NCBI GenBank assembly: GCA_020161615.1
Contig: JAIUPD010000005.1
Coordinates: forward strand, 1-64,000
From: Pseudomonadota bacterium
GTDB taxonomy: Bacteria; Pseudomonadota; Alphaproteobacteria; Rhodobacterales; Rhodobacteraceae
Direction of reading: 5' to 3'
Length of the DNA: 64,000 nucleotides
Every line of letters begins with the position of its first letter. Position 1 is the stretch's first letter. The position numbers and the translations under genes were made by a program. Below the pieces are notes generated by a model. The model did not search any database, was not told where the DNA came from, and worked only from the letters and a program-made list of their open reading frames with translations. Below, one piece after another: positions 9,134-16,901 of the stretch.

Positions 9134-10009
9134 ATGGAGCACCAGAGTTTTCGTCACGTTCCAAGTGACATGGCCGTTCCCTCAAGGCCGGGGTCTTCAA
9201 AGCCGTTTCCACCGGAAACGGCCGCGCTTCTCGCCAGAATTCTCTCCTGCGCCGATGCCGAAATCATCTGGCGCGACATCTGCGCGTTTTTCGCCGGCTT
9301 CGGATTCGAGCATGTGCTCTATGGCTATTCGCCGGATTCGCGCGGCGCCATCCTCGGCGCGCCCGAGGATTACCTTGTGCACAGCACCTTGCCCCAATCC
9401 GTTGTGCAGGAGATGGTGACCGAGGGCTATTTCCGCATGAGCGTGACCTTCAACTGGGCGCTGCGGAATGTGGGCGTCGCCAGCTGGTCGATGACCGCCG
9501 AGGAATCCGGGATCGAGGAGGAGATCCCGATAACGGCCGCCGGGACCGACTTCTTCCTGCGCCACGGCCTGCTGACCGGCTGCTCGATCGGCTTCATGCC
9601 GGAACGGACGCGGGGCAGGGCGGTCATGGCCCTCATCGCCCCGCCGGAGGTGCCCCAGCATCATGTGGATGCCATTCTGACCGATACCCAGGACCTCATC
9701 TTTGCGGTGGCGGCGGTGGCGCATCGCTGCCTGTCGTCCTTGCCCTATCACACCCCCGGCCGCCGCCTGACCCGACGCCAGCGCGAGGTGCTGGAATGGG
9801 TGGCCGAAGGCAAGACCTCGGCCGATATCGCGGTGATCATGGGCATCACCACGCCGACCGTCGAAAAGCACTTGCGCCTTGCCCGCGAGACGCTGGGGGT
9901 CGAGACGACACCGCATGCGCTGGTCAAGGCGACCTTCCTGAACCAGATGTTCGTGACCTCGCCCATCGAGACCGGCACGCGGCGCACGCTGGTTCCCTGG
10001 GGCATGTGA
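9134..10009 (+). CDS. LuxR-family regulator with autoinducer-binding-like domain (LuxR solo)
   Basis: 291 residues. The N-terminal half resembles the LuxR ligand domain (FFAGFGFEHVLYGYSPDSRG; MVTEGYFRMSVTFNWALRN). The C-terminus is a GerE-type helix-turn-helix (RRLTRRQREVLEWVAEGKTS, then IAVIMGITTPTVEKHLRLAR). The usual Asp-Pro-Val after the YFR element, whose Asp contacts the acyl-homoserine lactone amide, is replaced by SVT, so the ligand may be different or absent. No luxI-type synthase lies in the window. The start is uncertain: ATG 9134 is chosen, but ATG 9011 and 9170 are in frame and none has a good ribosome site. Confidence 0.8.
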   Translation: MEHQSFRHVPSDMAVPSRPGSSKPFPPETAALLARILSCADAEIIWRDICAFFAGFGFEHVLYGYSPDSRGAILGAPEDYLVHSTLPQSVVQEMVTEGYFRMSVTFNWALRNVGVASWSMTAEESGIEEEIPITAAGTDFFLRHGLLTGCSIGFMPERTRGRAVMALIAPPEVPQHHVDAILTDTQDLIFAVAAVAHRCLSSLPYHTPGRRLTRRQREVLEWVAEGKTSADIAVIMGITTPTVEKHLRLARETLGVETTPHALVKATFLNQMFVTSPIETGTRRTLVPWGM

Positions 10010-10296
10010 ACCTGGGGCATGTGAAAGCGTCACATTTTCGCAGTTTGCTACGTTTTCGACCGTCGCAGGGTATGGATTCTCATACTGACGCGCCGGACGC
10101 GAAAACTTTACTCTGAAAACGTTAACGAGTGGCTAGAAGCGCCGCGTCCGATCCCCCAACCAGGACCGGGCGTGTTTTGGCGCGACTGGAATGCGTACTC
10201 TTGCCGTGTCCTTTCCCAACCCGATGCAGCAAGACAATCCGGTGCAGCTTGCTGCACCGGAATGTCTGCGTCTGGTGATTTCGGGGGGAAGGGGGC
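10010..10296. other. Intergenic region between the LuxR gene and rpe
   Basis: 287 bases between the converging 3' ends of the LuxR gene and rpe. I find no gene with a start, ribosome site and family signal. It contains the strong palindrome at 10239-10260, a short inverted repeat GTATG/CATAC near 10070-10085, and several TGCAGC or GCTGCA words (10225-10256). The first 120 bases are relatively A+T rich. Confidence 0.4.
10239..10260 (-). terminator. Near-perfect palindrome downstream of rpe, possible terminator
   Basis: CCGGTGCAGC (10239-10248) and GCTGCACCGG (10251-10260) are exact reverse complements separated by TT. It lies 36 bases after the rpe stop. On the minus strand it is followed by ATTGTCTTG, only moderately U-rich, so it could be a weak terminator of rpe or a protein-binding dyad. 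Confidence 0.5.
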
Positions 10297-10998
10297 TCAG
10301 GCGAGCCGGGCGTTGGCGGCCAGATCCGCCGCCTGGCGGATGGCCCGGATATTGGCGCCATAGGGCGCGGGATCGGTTACCGAGCCGCCCTTGAACACGG
10401 CAGAGCCCGCGACCAGAACATCCGCCCCGGCCCGGGCCACCAGCGGCGCCGTCTCGCGCGTCACGCCGCCGTCGATCTCGATATGCACCGGCCGGTCGCC
10501 GATCAGGGCGCGCAGCGTGCGGATCTTGGCCGTCATGTCGATGAATTTCTGCCCGCCGAAGCCCGGGTTGACGGTCATCACGCAGATCAGATCGGTCAGG
10601 TCCAGCAGATGCGCCACCGCCTCGGCCGGGGTTCCCGGGTTCAGCGCCACACCCGCCTTTTTTCCCGTCGCGCGAATGGCTTGCAGGGTCCGGTGAATGT
10701 GGGGCCCCGCTTCGACATGGGCGGTGATGATATCGGCGCCCGCCTCGGCGAAAGCCTCGATGTAAGGATCGACCGGCGCGATCATCAGATGCACGTCCAT
10801 CACCGTCTTCACATGTTTGCGGAAGGCCGCGACGGCGGGCGGCCCGAAGGTCAGGTTCGGTACGAAATGCCCGTCCATCACATCGACATGCACCCAATCG
10901 GCGCCCTCGGCCTCGATGGCCTGGATTTCACGGCCGAAATCGGCGAAATCGGCCGAGAGAATGGAGGGGGCGATCTTGATCGCGCGCGAGAACACCAT
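10297..10998 (-). CDS. rpe: Ribulose-phosphate 3-epimerase
   Basis: Interconverts ribulose 5-phosphate and xylulose 5-phosphate in the pentose phosphate and Calvin cycles. 233 residues forming a TIM barrel: KIAPSILSADFADFG, WVHVDVMDGHFVPNLTFGP (metal and catalytic residues), CVMTVNPGFGGQKFI and IEIDGGVTRETA. Start chosen at ATG 10998: an ATG at 11010 overlaps the sequence GGAGAAAG that forms a well-placed ribosome site for 10998. It diverges from the DUF2339 gene with 88 bases between starts. Confidence 0.96.
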   Translation of the reverse strand: MVFSRAIKIAPSILSADFADFGREIQAIEAEGADWVHVDVMDGHFVPNLTFGPPAVAAFRKHVKTVMDVHLMIAPVDPYIEAFAEAGADIITAHVEAGPHIHRTLQAIRATGKKAGVALNPGTPAEAVAHLLDLTDLICVMTVNPGFGGQKFIDMTAKIRTLRALIGDRPVHIEIDGGVTRETAPLVARAGADVLVAGSAVFKGGSVTDPAPYGANIRAIRQAADLAANARLA

Positions 10999-11086
10999 GA
11001 CTTTCTCCATGGGGTTGTGGCAAGGTCCGAGGTCTCCGCCCTATGCCAAGGCATCCCGGGCGTCCACCGAAAAAACGAGGGCGCGC

Positions 11087-13639
11087 ATGCTCGAGATTCT
11101 TTCCCTGTCGGTCGCCGTGATCGCCCTGATCGTGGCGCAGCGAGCGCATGGGCGGATCGCCTGGCTGCAACGGCGGATCGAGGCGCTGGAGGCGGGGCAG
11201 GGTGCCCCGCTCCCGAAAGCCGCCCCCGTGGCCGCGGCCCCGGTCGAGGAGCTTGTCGCGCCCCCCGAGCCCCGTCCGGCGGTGGCCCGCAAACCGTCGC
11301 GGCCTTCGATCCTCGCCCGTTTTCTGCCCTGGCTTAGGGCCAACTGGATCTATCCGGTGGCAGGGCTGGCGCTGGTCATGGCGGCAGTCTTTCTGGTGCA
11401 ATATTCGATCGAGAAGGGCCTTCTGTCGCCCGCTCTGCGCGTCGGGCTGGCGCTGGCCCTGGGCCTGGCGCTGGTGGGCGCGGGTGAAGCACTTCGCCGT
11501 CGCTGGGCTGCGGGGCAGGCGGGGCTTGTGCCCGCGACGCTGGCCGGCGCCGGGGTTTTCACGCTCTTCGCTGCGGTACTCGCCGCCTATCACCTCTATG
11601 CCATGCTGGGCCCCCAGGCCGCGCTTCTGGCGTTGGCGCTCATCGCCGCGGGCGCCATGGCGCTCGGCTGGGTGCATGGGCCGATGCTGGCGGCGATGGG
11701 CGTCATCGGCGGTACGGCAGCGCCGTTCCTGCTGGGCGGGGGCGGTCCGCCGCCCGTCCTGCTGTTCGGCTATTTCGCCGCCGTGGCAGCGCTGGGGCTG
11801 GGGATCGACGGGCTTCGCCGCTGGGGCTGGGTCTCAGCCCTGGCGGTGGTGCTGCCGCTGACCGGGGGTGTGGTGATCGCCTTGGGCGGGGCGCCGGACT
11901 GGGGGCTGGCGCTGCTCGCCCTCTGGATCGCGGTTCTGGGCACGGCCTTGCCCGGTGGCCGCCCGGTCCCGGGGGCCGAGGGCACCATGCTGCACCGCTG
12001 GCGCGCGCGGCCGGATCTTGAGGTCATCGTCGCCGGCCTTGCCGTTTTGGGCGCGACGCTCGCCATCCTCACCCAGGTCAAGGCGCCCGAGAGCCTGCTG
12101 GCGATGGGCGCTCTGGCGATCCTGCTGCCGATCTGGACCGCGCGCGCCCCGGCCCTGGCCGATCTGTCCCTGATCCCGGCCCTGGGCCTGGCGCTGGCGG
12201 TGCCGCTCGCCGGGATCACCACGCCCTTGCTGCTGTCCCTGGTTCTCAACCTTCAGGGCTGGCTGCCGCAGGGCAGCGTGGCGCTGGCGGTGCTGGCGGG
12301 CCTCGCGATGCTCTGGCGCAGCGAGCGGGCCGGGGGCCTGGCGCGCGACCTCTGGGCAATCCTCGCGGTCGCTACTCCCGGCGCCACGCTGATCGCGGTC
12401 GAGGTCTTCTGGAAGCCGATGACGCTGCTGGGCGCCGGCTGGCCCTTCACGGTCATGGCGCTGGCCGCGGGCTATACGGCGCTGGCGCTCTGGGCCGCGC
12501 GGCGCGACGGCGGGCAGGGCGCCCGGCTGGGCGCGGCCGCGGCCGCCGCCATCGCCACGATCGCGCTGGCCCTGATGCTGATCCTCTCGGCTGCGGCGCT
12601 GACCGTGGCGCTGGCCGTGCTGCTGGCGGCAACCGCGGCGATGGACCGGCGTTTCGGCGTGCCCTATCTGGGCTGGATCATCGGCCTTGGCACCATGGCG
12701 ATGGGGTGGCGGCTGCTGTTCGACCCGGGGCTTGACCCGATCCTGCTGCGCGAGATGTCGGCGCTCGACACCGCGCTCACGCTGCTGGCGGTGCTGGCGG
12801 GGCCGCTGGCGGCGCTGGCGCTGATCCGGGGCCTGCCGCCGCATCCGGCCCGCGACTGGGGCCGGATCATCGCCGAGACCGGGCTCTCCGGCCTGATCCC
12901 GGTGGTGCTGGCCGTGGCCATCGCGCGCTTTCTCGACGGGCTCAGCACCCATGCGTCGCTGGGCCTTCAGGCCAGCGTGCTGATCGCGCTGGCCGCGGTG
13001 CAGATCGCCCGGGCGAAGGCGCTGACCGGCAGCCGGGCGATGAACTGGGTGCGCCGCGGACTGGCGGGCCTTCTGGGACTTGCCGCGGGGCTGTGCCTGC
13101 TGGCCAATATGACGTTGTTCTCGCCGCTGGCCGGTCCCGGTTTCCTGGCCTCGCCGGTGCGCGGATGGCCGGTGCTCAACGACCTGGCGCTGGCCTATCT
13201 GGCGCCGGCGCTGACGCTGGCCTGGGCGCTGCGCCATGCCCCGCGGGCGCGGCTGCTGGCGGCTGTGCCCGGCATCACCTGGCTGGCGCTGGTGATCCGG
13301 CACCTGTGGCACGGGGGCAGCGGCATGGGACTCGAGACCGGCTTCGCGCAGGGCGAGCTTTACGCCTATACCGTCGCGCTGCTGGTCGCGGGCGCCCTGG
13401 CATTGGCGCTGGCGCTGCGGCTGGGCGTGACCGGCTACCGGATCGCCGGTCTGGCGCTGATCGGGCTTGCTGCCGCCAAGGCCTTCCTGATCGACGCGTC
13501 GGGGCTCACCGGCCTGATGCGGGTGGGGGCCTTCCTGGCGCTGGGTCTGTCGCTGGTGGGGCTGGCCTGGCTCAATGCCTGGGTCGCCGGGCGCATGACG
13601 GGCGGTCCTGAGGAGCTTTCGCAGAGTGACGGGCAATAG
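11087..13639 (+). CDS. DUF2339 polytopic membrane protein
   Basis: 850 residues, almost entirely hydrophobic after residue 80, with many membrane helices rich in Ala, Leu and Gly. The N-terminus is one helix (MLEILSLSVAVIALIVAQRA) followed by a coiled segment (IAWLQRRIEALEAGQG) and a Pro/Ala linker. DUF2339 marks include YPVAGLALVMAAVFLVQYSI, MLAAMGVIGGTAAPFLL and the end segment RIAGLALIGLAAAKAFLIDA. Function is unknown for the family. Coding in frame +2 is supported by the continuous hydrophobic pattern; a long open frame on the other strand is its shadow. Ribosome site GAGGG. Confidence 0.85.
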   Translation: MLEILSLSVAVIALIVAQRAHGRIAWLQRRIEALEAGQGAPLPKAAPVAAAPVEELVAPPEPRPAVARKPSRPSILARFLPWLRANWIYPVAGLALVMAAVFLVQYSIEKGLLSPALRVGLALALGLALVGAGEALRRRWAAGQAGLVPATLAGAGVFTLFAAVLAAYHLYAMLGPQAALLALALIAAGAMALGWVHGPMLAAMGVIGGTAAPFLLGGGGPPPVLLFGYFAAVAALGLGIDGLRRWGWVSALAVVLPLTGGVVIALGGAPDWGLALLALWIAVLGTALPGGRPVPGAEGTMLHRWRARPDLEVIVAGLAVLGATLAILTQVKAPESLLAMGALAILLPIWTARAPALADLSLIPALGLALAVPLAGITTPLLLSLVLNLQGWLPQGSVALAVLAGLAMLWRSERAGGLARDLWAILAVATPGATLIAVEVFWKPMTLLGAGWPFTVMALAAGYTALALWAARRDGGQGARLGAAAAAAIATIALALMLILSAAALTVALAVLLAATAAMDRRFGVPYLGWIIGLGTMAMGWRLLFDPGLDPILLREMSALDTALTLLAVLAGPLAALALIRGLPPHPARDWGRIIAETGLSGLIPVVLAVAIARFLDGLSTHASLGLQASVLIALAAVQIARAKALTGSRAMNWVRRGLAGLLGLAAGLCLLANMTLFSPLAGPGFLASPVRGWPVLNDLALAYLAPALTLAWALRHAPRARLLAAVPGITWLALVIRHLWHGGSGMGLETGFAQGELYAYTVALLVAGALALALALRLGVTGYRIAGLALIGLAAAKAFLIDASGLTGLMRVGAFLALGLSLVGLAWLNAWVAGRMTGGPEELSQSDGQ

Positions 13640-13734
13640 TCCGATAATAGGTATTATGTAATATTAATGGAGTATCGGACCGCCGCTTTCCAGTCGCGTT
13701 TTTGCTGTGATCTCGCCATGATCCTCCCAAAAGA

Positions 13735-13860
13735 TGTTGCAAAACGAGAAGGTTGGTTGCCAAAATGCAACAAATTCGACAAACCGGTGCCCGGATCAGG
13801 CGTCTCCGCTTGTCCTCCCTGCATTTGAAGCGAATTGTTTACCTGTTCTTAAATGTTGCA
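13735..13860. repeat. Three TGTTGCA/TGCAACA words in an AT-rich leader
   Basis: The heptamer TGTTGCA occurs at 13735-13741 and 13854-13860, and its reverse complement TGCAACA at 13766-13772, within the unusually A+T-rich gap 13640-13903. A further inverted repeat pairs 13639-13646 with 13673-13680 around an AT-rich loop. These look like regulator sites for the downstream small gene. The third copy lies on an upstream in-frame ATG (13853), which argues against that ATG as the start. Confidence 0.4.
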
Positions 13861-13903
13861 ACGGCATAAGGGCCTGAACAAAGATCGGCGCAGTCCAGAA
13901 CGG

Positions 13904-14317
13904 ATGTCCCGCCAGGAGATTACGGTCGGAATGATACAGGGCAAGCTTCCTAAGGAGGACTGCACCAAGCTGGTTCCGGCTCCGCGGTCGATCAAAGACG
14001 CGGGCACGGTCTTGCTCATCGACGCGGCAGAGGCGCTGTCCATGCTGACGCCCCGGCGCGACCGGCAGTCCATCATCCTGACGCAGATGCGCATGCTCAA
14101 CAGCGGCATGCTGCAGAACATCGCGCCCGAGGCGATCGTCGCGCCGCTGATCACCGCCCATTACGACATCGTCGATCTTGGCATCCTGCTCGAGGATCTG
14201 GGCTATGCCGGCGATCTCTACGCGCTGACCCGGCCGCTGCCACGGGCCGAGCTGGTGATCCGCGAAGTGGGCTCTGCCTGTCCGCGTCTCACCGTCCGCC
14301 TGCTCGAGATCGGCTGA
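13904..14317 (+). CDS. Unrecognised small protein, possibly receiver-like fold
   Basis: 137 residues; I do not recognise the family. No signal peptide or membrane segment. Alternating hydrophobic strands and helices (GTVLLIDAAEALSML; HYDIVDLGILLEDLGYAGDL; YALTRPLPRAELVIREV) look vaguely like a degenerate CheY receiver, but a clear phospho-acceptor Asp pocket is not evident. The start is uncertain: ATG 13853, 13904 and 13931 are in frame; 13931 has AGGAG 12 bases upstream. It faces the betC gene tail to tail with no gap. Confidence 0.55.
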   Translation: MSRQEITVGMIQGKLPKEDCTKLVPAPRSIKDAGTVLLIDAAEALSMLTPRRDRQSIILTQMRMLNSGMLQNIAPEAIVAPLITAHYDIVDLGILLEDLGYAGDLYALTRPLPRAELVIREVGSACPRLTVRLLEIG

Positions 14318-15823
14318 TCACTCCCCGCGCGGAAAGCGCTGGGATTCCTCAAGAATATTCAGATCCATGTGGTTGCGCATGTAGCGCTGGCCGGCATCGC
14401 GATGCGGCTGGAAATCCCAGTCTTCGTAGCGACCGGCCCTGAGCGCCCCATAGACCACCCAGCGCCGCGCCTGGCTGGCCCGCACCTCGGCGTCGAAATC
14501 CGCCAGAGTCCAGCGCGCCATGGCCATCGCCCGGAACCGCTCCAGCACCGACGCGAAGCCCGGATCGGCGGCCAGATTGATCCGCTCGCCCGGATCGCTG
14601 TCGAGATTGTAGAGCGTCTCGGGATCGGCGCCGCAGGCGATGTATTTCCAGGGCCCGTCGATCAGCGCCACCATCGGCGCCACCGTCCCTTCGGCCGCAT
14701 ATTCCATCGGCACCGGCCCCCGCCCGCCCGTCCCGTGCATCAGCGGCACCAGGCTTTCGCCATCGGTCCAGGGCGCGATCGCGCCCATGTCCGGCCCCGC
14801 CAGATCGCAGAGCGTCGGCAGCAAGTCCAGCGTCGAGACCGGCTGATCCACCCGCTGCGCCTTGATTCCAGGGCCGGCGATGAACAAAGGCACCCGGGCC
14901 GAGCCCTCCCAGAAGTTCATCTTGAACCACAACCCGCGCTCGCCCAGCATCTCGCCATGGTCCGACAGGAAGACGATCACCGCCTCCTGCCTTGTGCGTT
15001 CCAACACGTCCAGAATCTCGCCGATCTTGTCGTCGATATAGGAGATATTCGCGAAATATCCTTGTCTTGCGCGTCGAACTTCGCGTTCGGTCGCGTTGAA
15101 GTTCTGATAGTCGAAACTGTCCAGCAGCCGCTTGCCATGCGCGTCCTGATCCGCGTAGGCGATGCCCTCGGGCGGTGTCAGCTGCGGGCAATCCTCGTAA
15201 AGATCCCAGTATTTCCGCCGCGCCACGAAGGGGTCATGCGGATGGGTGAAGCTGACCGTCAGGCACCAGGGGCGCGCATCATGCCCCCGCGCCAGATCGT
15301 AGAGCTTCTGCCCGGCCAGATGCGCCACGTCGTCGTCGTATTCCAGCTGGTTGGTGATCTCGGCCACGCCCGCCCCGGTCACCGACCCCAGGTTGTGATA
15401 CCACCAGTCGATCCGCTCGCCCGGCTTGCGGTAATCGGGCGTCCAGCCGAAATCCGCCGGGTAGATGTCGGTCGTCAGCCGTTCCTCGAACCCGTGCAGC
15501 TGATCGGGGCCGACGAAATGCATCTTGCCCGACAGCGCGGTCTGATAGCCCGCGGCGCGCAGGTGATGCGTGAAGCACGGCGTGTCCGAGCGGAACTCGG
15601 CGGCATTGTCATAGACCCCGGTGCGGCGCGGCAATTGCCCGGCCATGACGCTGGCGCGGGCCGGCGCGCAGAGCGGACTCGGGCAATAGGCGCGCGAGAA
15701 CCGGGCCGAGCGATCCGCCAGCCGCCGCAGGTTCGGTGCATGCAGGAAATCCGCCGGCCCGTCCGCCATCAGCGTGCCGGTCAGTTGGTCCACCATCAGG
15801 ATCAGGATATTCGGGCGGGTCAT
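14318..15823 (-). CDS. betC: Choline-sulfatase
   Basis: Hydrolyses choline-O-sulfate to choline and sulfate, feeding glycine betaine synthesis and sulfur supply; cytoplasmic in known cases. 501 residues. The sulfatase signature CAPARASVMAGQLPRRTG has Cys52 as the formylglycine precursor (C-x-P-x-R). Other marks are ILILMVDQLTGTLM with metal Asp, FLSDHGEMLGERGLWFK, and the BetC-type C-terminus RYMRNHMDLNILEESQRFP. Start ATG 15823 with GAAAGG. No betA, betB or choline transporter is adjacent. It diverges from a phosphodiesterase-like gene 149 bases away. Confidence 0.9.
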   Translation of the reverse strand: MTRPNILILMVDQLTGTLMADGPADFLHAPNLRRLADRSARFSRAYCPSPLCAPARASVMAGQLPRRTGVYDNAAEFRSDTPCFTHHLRAAGYQTALSGKMHFVGPDQLHGFEERLTTDIYPADFGWTPDYRKPGERIDWWYHNLGSVTGAGVAEITNQLEYDDDVAHLAGQKLYDLARGHDARPWCLTVSFTHPHDPFVARRKYWDLYEDCPQLTPPEGIAYADQDAHGKRLLDSFDYQNFNATEREVRRARQGYFANISYIDDKIGEILDVLERTRQEAVIVFLSDHGEMLGERGLWFKMNFWEGSARVPLFIAGPGIKAQRVDQPVSTLDLLPTLCDLAGPDMGAIAPWTDGESLVPLMHGTGGRGPVPMEYAAEGTVAPMVALIDGPWKYIACGADPETLYNLDSDPGERINLAADPGFASVLERFRAMAMARWTLADFDAEVRASQARRWVVYGALRAGRYEDWDFQPHRDAGQRYMRNHMDLNILEESQRFPRGE

Positions 15824-15972
15824 GACGGGCCTTTCTTCAAGCACTTGCCGGACGATCCTGACTTAGGCCCGGCGCCCCTGCCCCGTCAAATGCGACGCCG
15901 CAGCACCCGGTTTGCGACGGCGCCTGCGAGCGGCTAGTCTCGGCCCGACTCGCAACGCCAGAGAGGCCCGGA

Positions 15973-16809
15973 ATGGATACCAAACTCCTGCTCATCATCC
16001 TCGACGGCGTACCCTACGCCAATTGGCGGCGCTATTTCGGCTGTCTGGAGGGCTGGGTCGCCTCGGGCGAGGCGCGGGTCTGGAAGATGCGCTCGGTCCT
16101 GCCGTCCATGTCGGGTCCCTGCTATGCCTCGATCCATTCGGGCGTCGCGCCGCAGGTCCATGGGGTCCTGTCGAACGGCCATATCCAGCGGGTCGAGCTG
16201 CCCGATGTCTTCAGCGAGACGCGCAAGGCCGGCGGCGTCACCGGCGCCGTGACCCATAGCTGGTGGTCCGAGTTCTTCAACCGCGCGCCGTTCCAGTATG
16301 TGCGCGACATCGAATACGACGAGCCCGAAAGCGCCAGCATCAACCACGGCCGGTTCCACACCATGACCGGCTACGACCACATGAACCAGACGACGCCCTC
16401 GGACGTCGATCTCTTCGCCACGCTGACCTCGCTCTGCCTGCGCTTCGGCCTCGATTACGGGATCTTGCACACCTGCACACTGGATTCGATGGGCCACCGC
16501 TTCGGTCACGATTGCGCCGAGATGGACCATGCCTGCGCGCTGCTCGACGCGATGCTGGCCAAGTTCCTGCCCGACTGGCTGGCCATGGGCTATGAGGTGA
16601 TCGTGACCGCGGATCACGGACAGTCGCTGCGCGGCCATCACGGCGGCACGGGCGAGGATCAGCAGGATTTCGCGCTCTATTACTTCGGCAAGGGCGAAGG
16701 CCCGTCGAAGGATACGCTCCTGGACCAGCGTCAGCTCGCGCCCACGATCCTGACCCGCCTCGGCGCCCCGGTCCCCGAGACAATGAAGCACCCGAGCTTC
16801 CTCGGTTAG
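15973..16809 (+). CDS. Alkaline phosphatase superfamily hydrolase (type I phosphodiesterase/nucleotide pyrophosphatase-like)
   Basis: 278 residues. It begins LLIILDGVPYANW with metal-binding Asp11. The likely nucleophile is Ser47 in LPSMSGPCYASIHSG, aligned with the Thr/Ser of phosphodiesterases. Metal ligands appear in TLDSMGHRFGHD, VIVTADHGQS and the His-rich GHHGGTGEDQQ. No signal peptide, so probably cytoplasmic. Its divergent neighbour is a sulfatase of the same superfamily. The substrate cannot be told from sequence; a sulfatase or phosphonate hydrolase role is less likely because the C-x-P-x-R motif is absent. Confidence 0.78.
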   Translation: MDTKLLLIILDGVPYANWRRYFGCLEGWVASGEARVWKMRSVLPSMSGPCYASIHSGVAPQVHGVLSNGHIQRVELPDVFSETRKAGGVTGAVTHSWWSEFFNRAPFQYVRDIEYDEPESASINHGRFHTMTGYDHMNQTTPSDVDLFATLTSLCLRFGLDYGILHTCTLDSMGHRFGHDCAEMDHACALLDAMLAKFLPDWLAMGYEVIVTADHGQSLRGHHGGTGEDQQDFALYYFGKGEGPSKDTLLDQRQLAPTILTRLGAPVPETMKHPSFLG

Positions 16810-16860
16810 GGCTTTACCCCTTCTTAACCTGCATCTTTGCGCCTCAAATATCCCGGAGGG

Positions 16861-16880
16861 CCGGGGGGCTGGCCCCCCGG
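16861..16880. terminator. Bidirectional hairpin between converging genes
   Basis: CCGGGGGGC (16861-16869) pairs with GCCCCCCGG (16872-16880) over 9 bp with a tiny loop. It sits between the 3' ends of the phosphodiesterase gene and pgi. There is no good T-run, so it may stop transcription only weakly. Confidence 0.5.
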
Positions 16881-16901
16881 TTCCGCAGCTGCCCCAGGCG
16901 C

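Noticed and set aside
10130-10235. Possible degenerate tRNA (GAGTGGCTAGAAGCG resembles a tRNA-Ser D arm)
   Set aside because: No matching acceptor, anticodon or T stems could be built on either strand.
11834-13636. 600-residue open frame on the minus strand inside the DUF2339 gene
   Set aside because: Arg/Gln/Gly-rich low-complexity product typical of GC-rich antisense; the plus strand encodes a coherent membrane protein.
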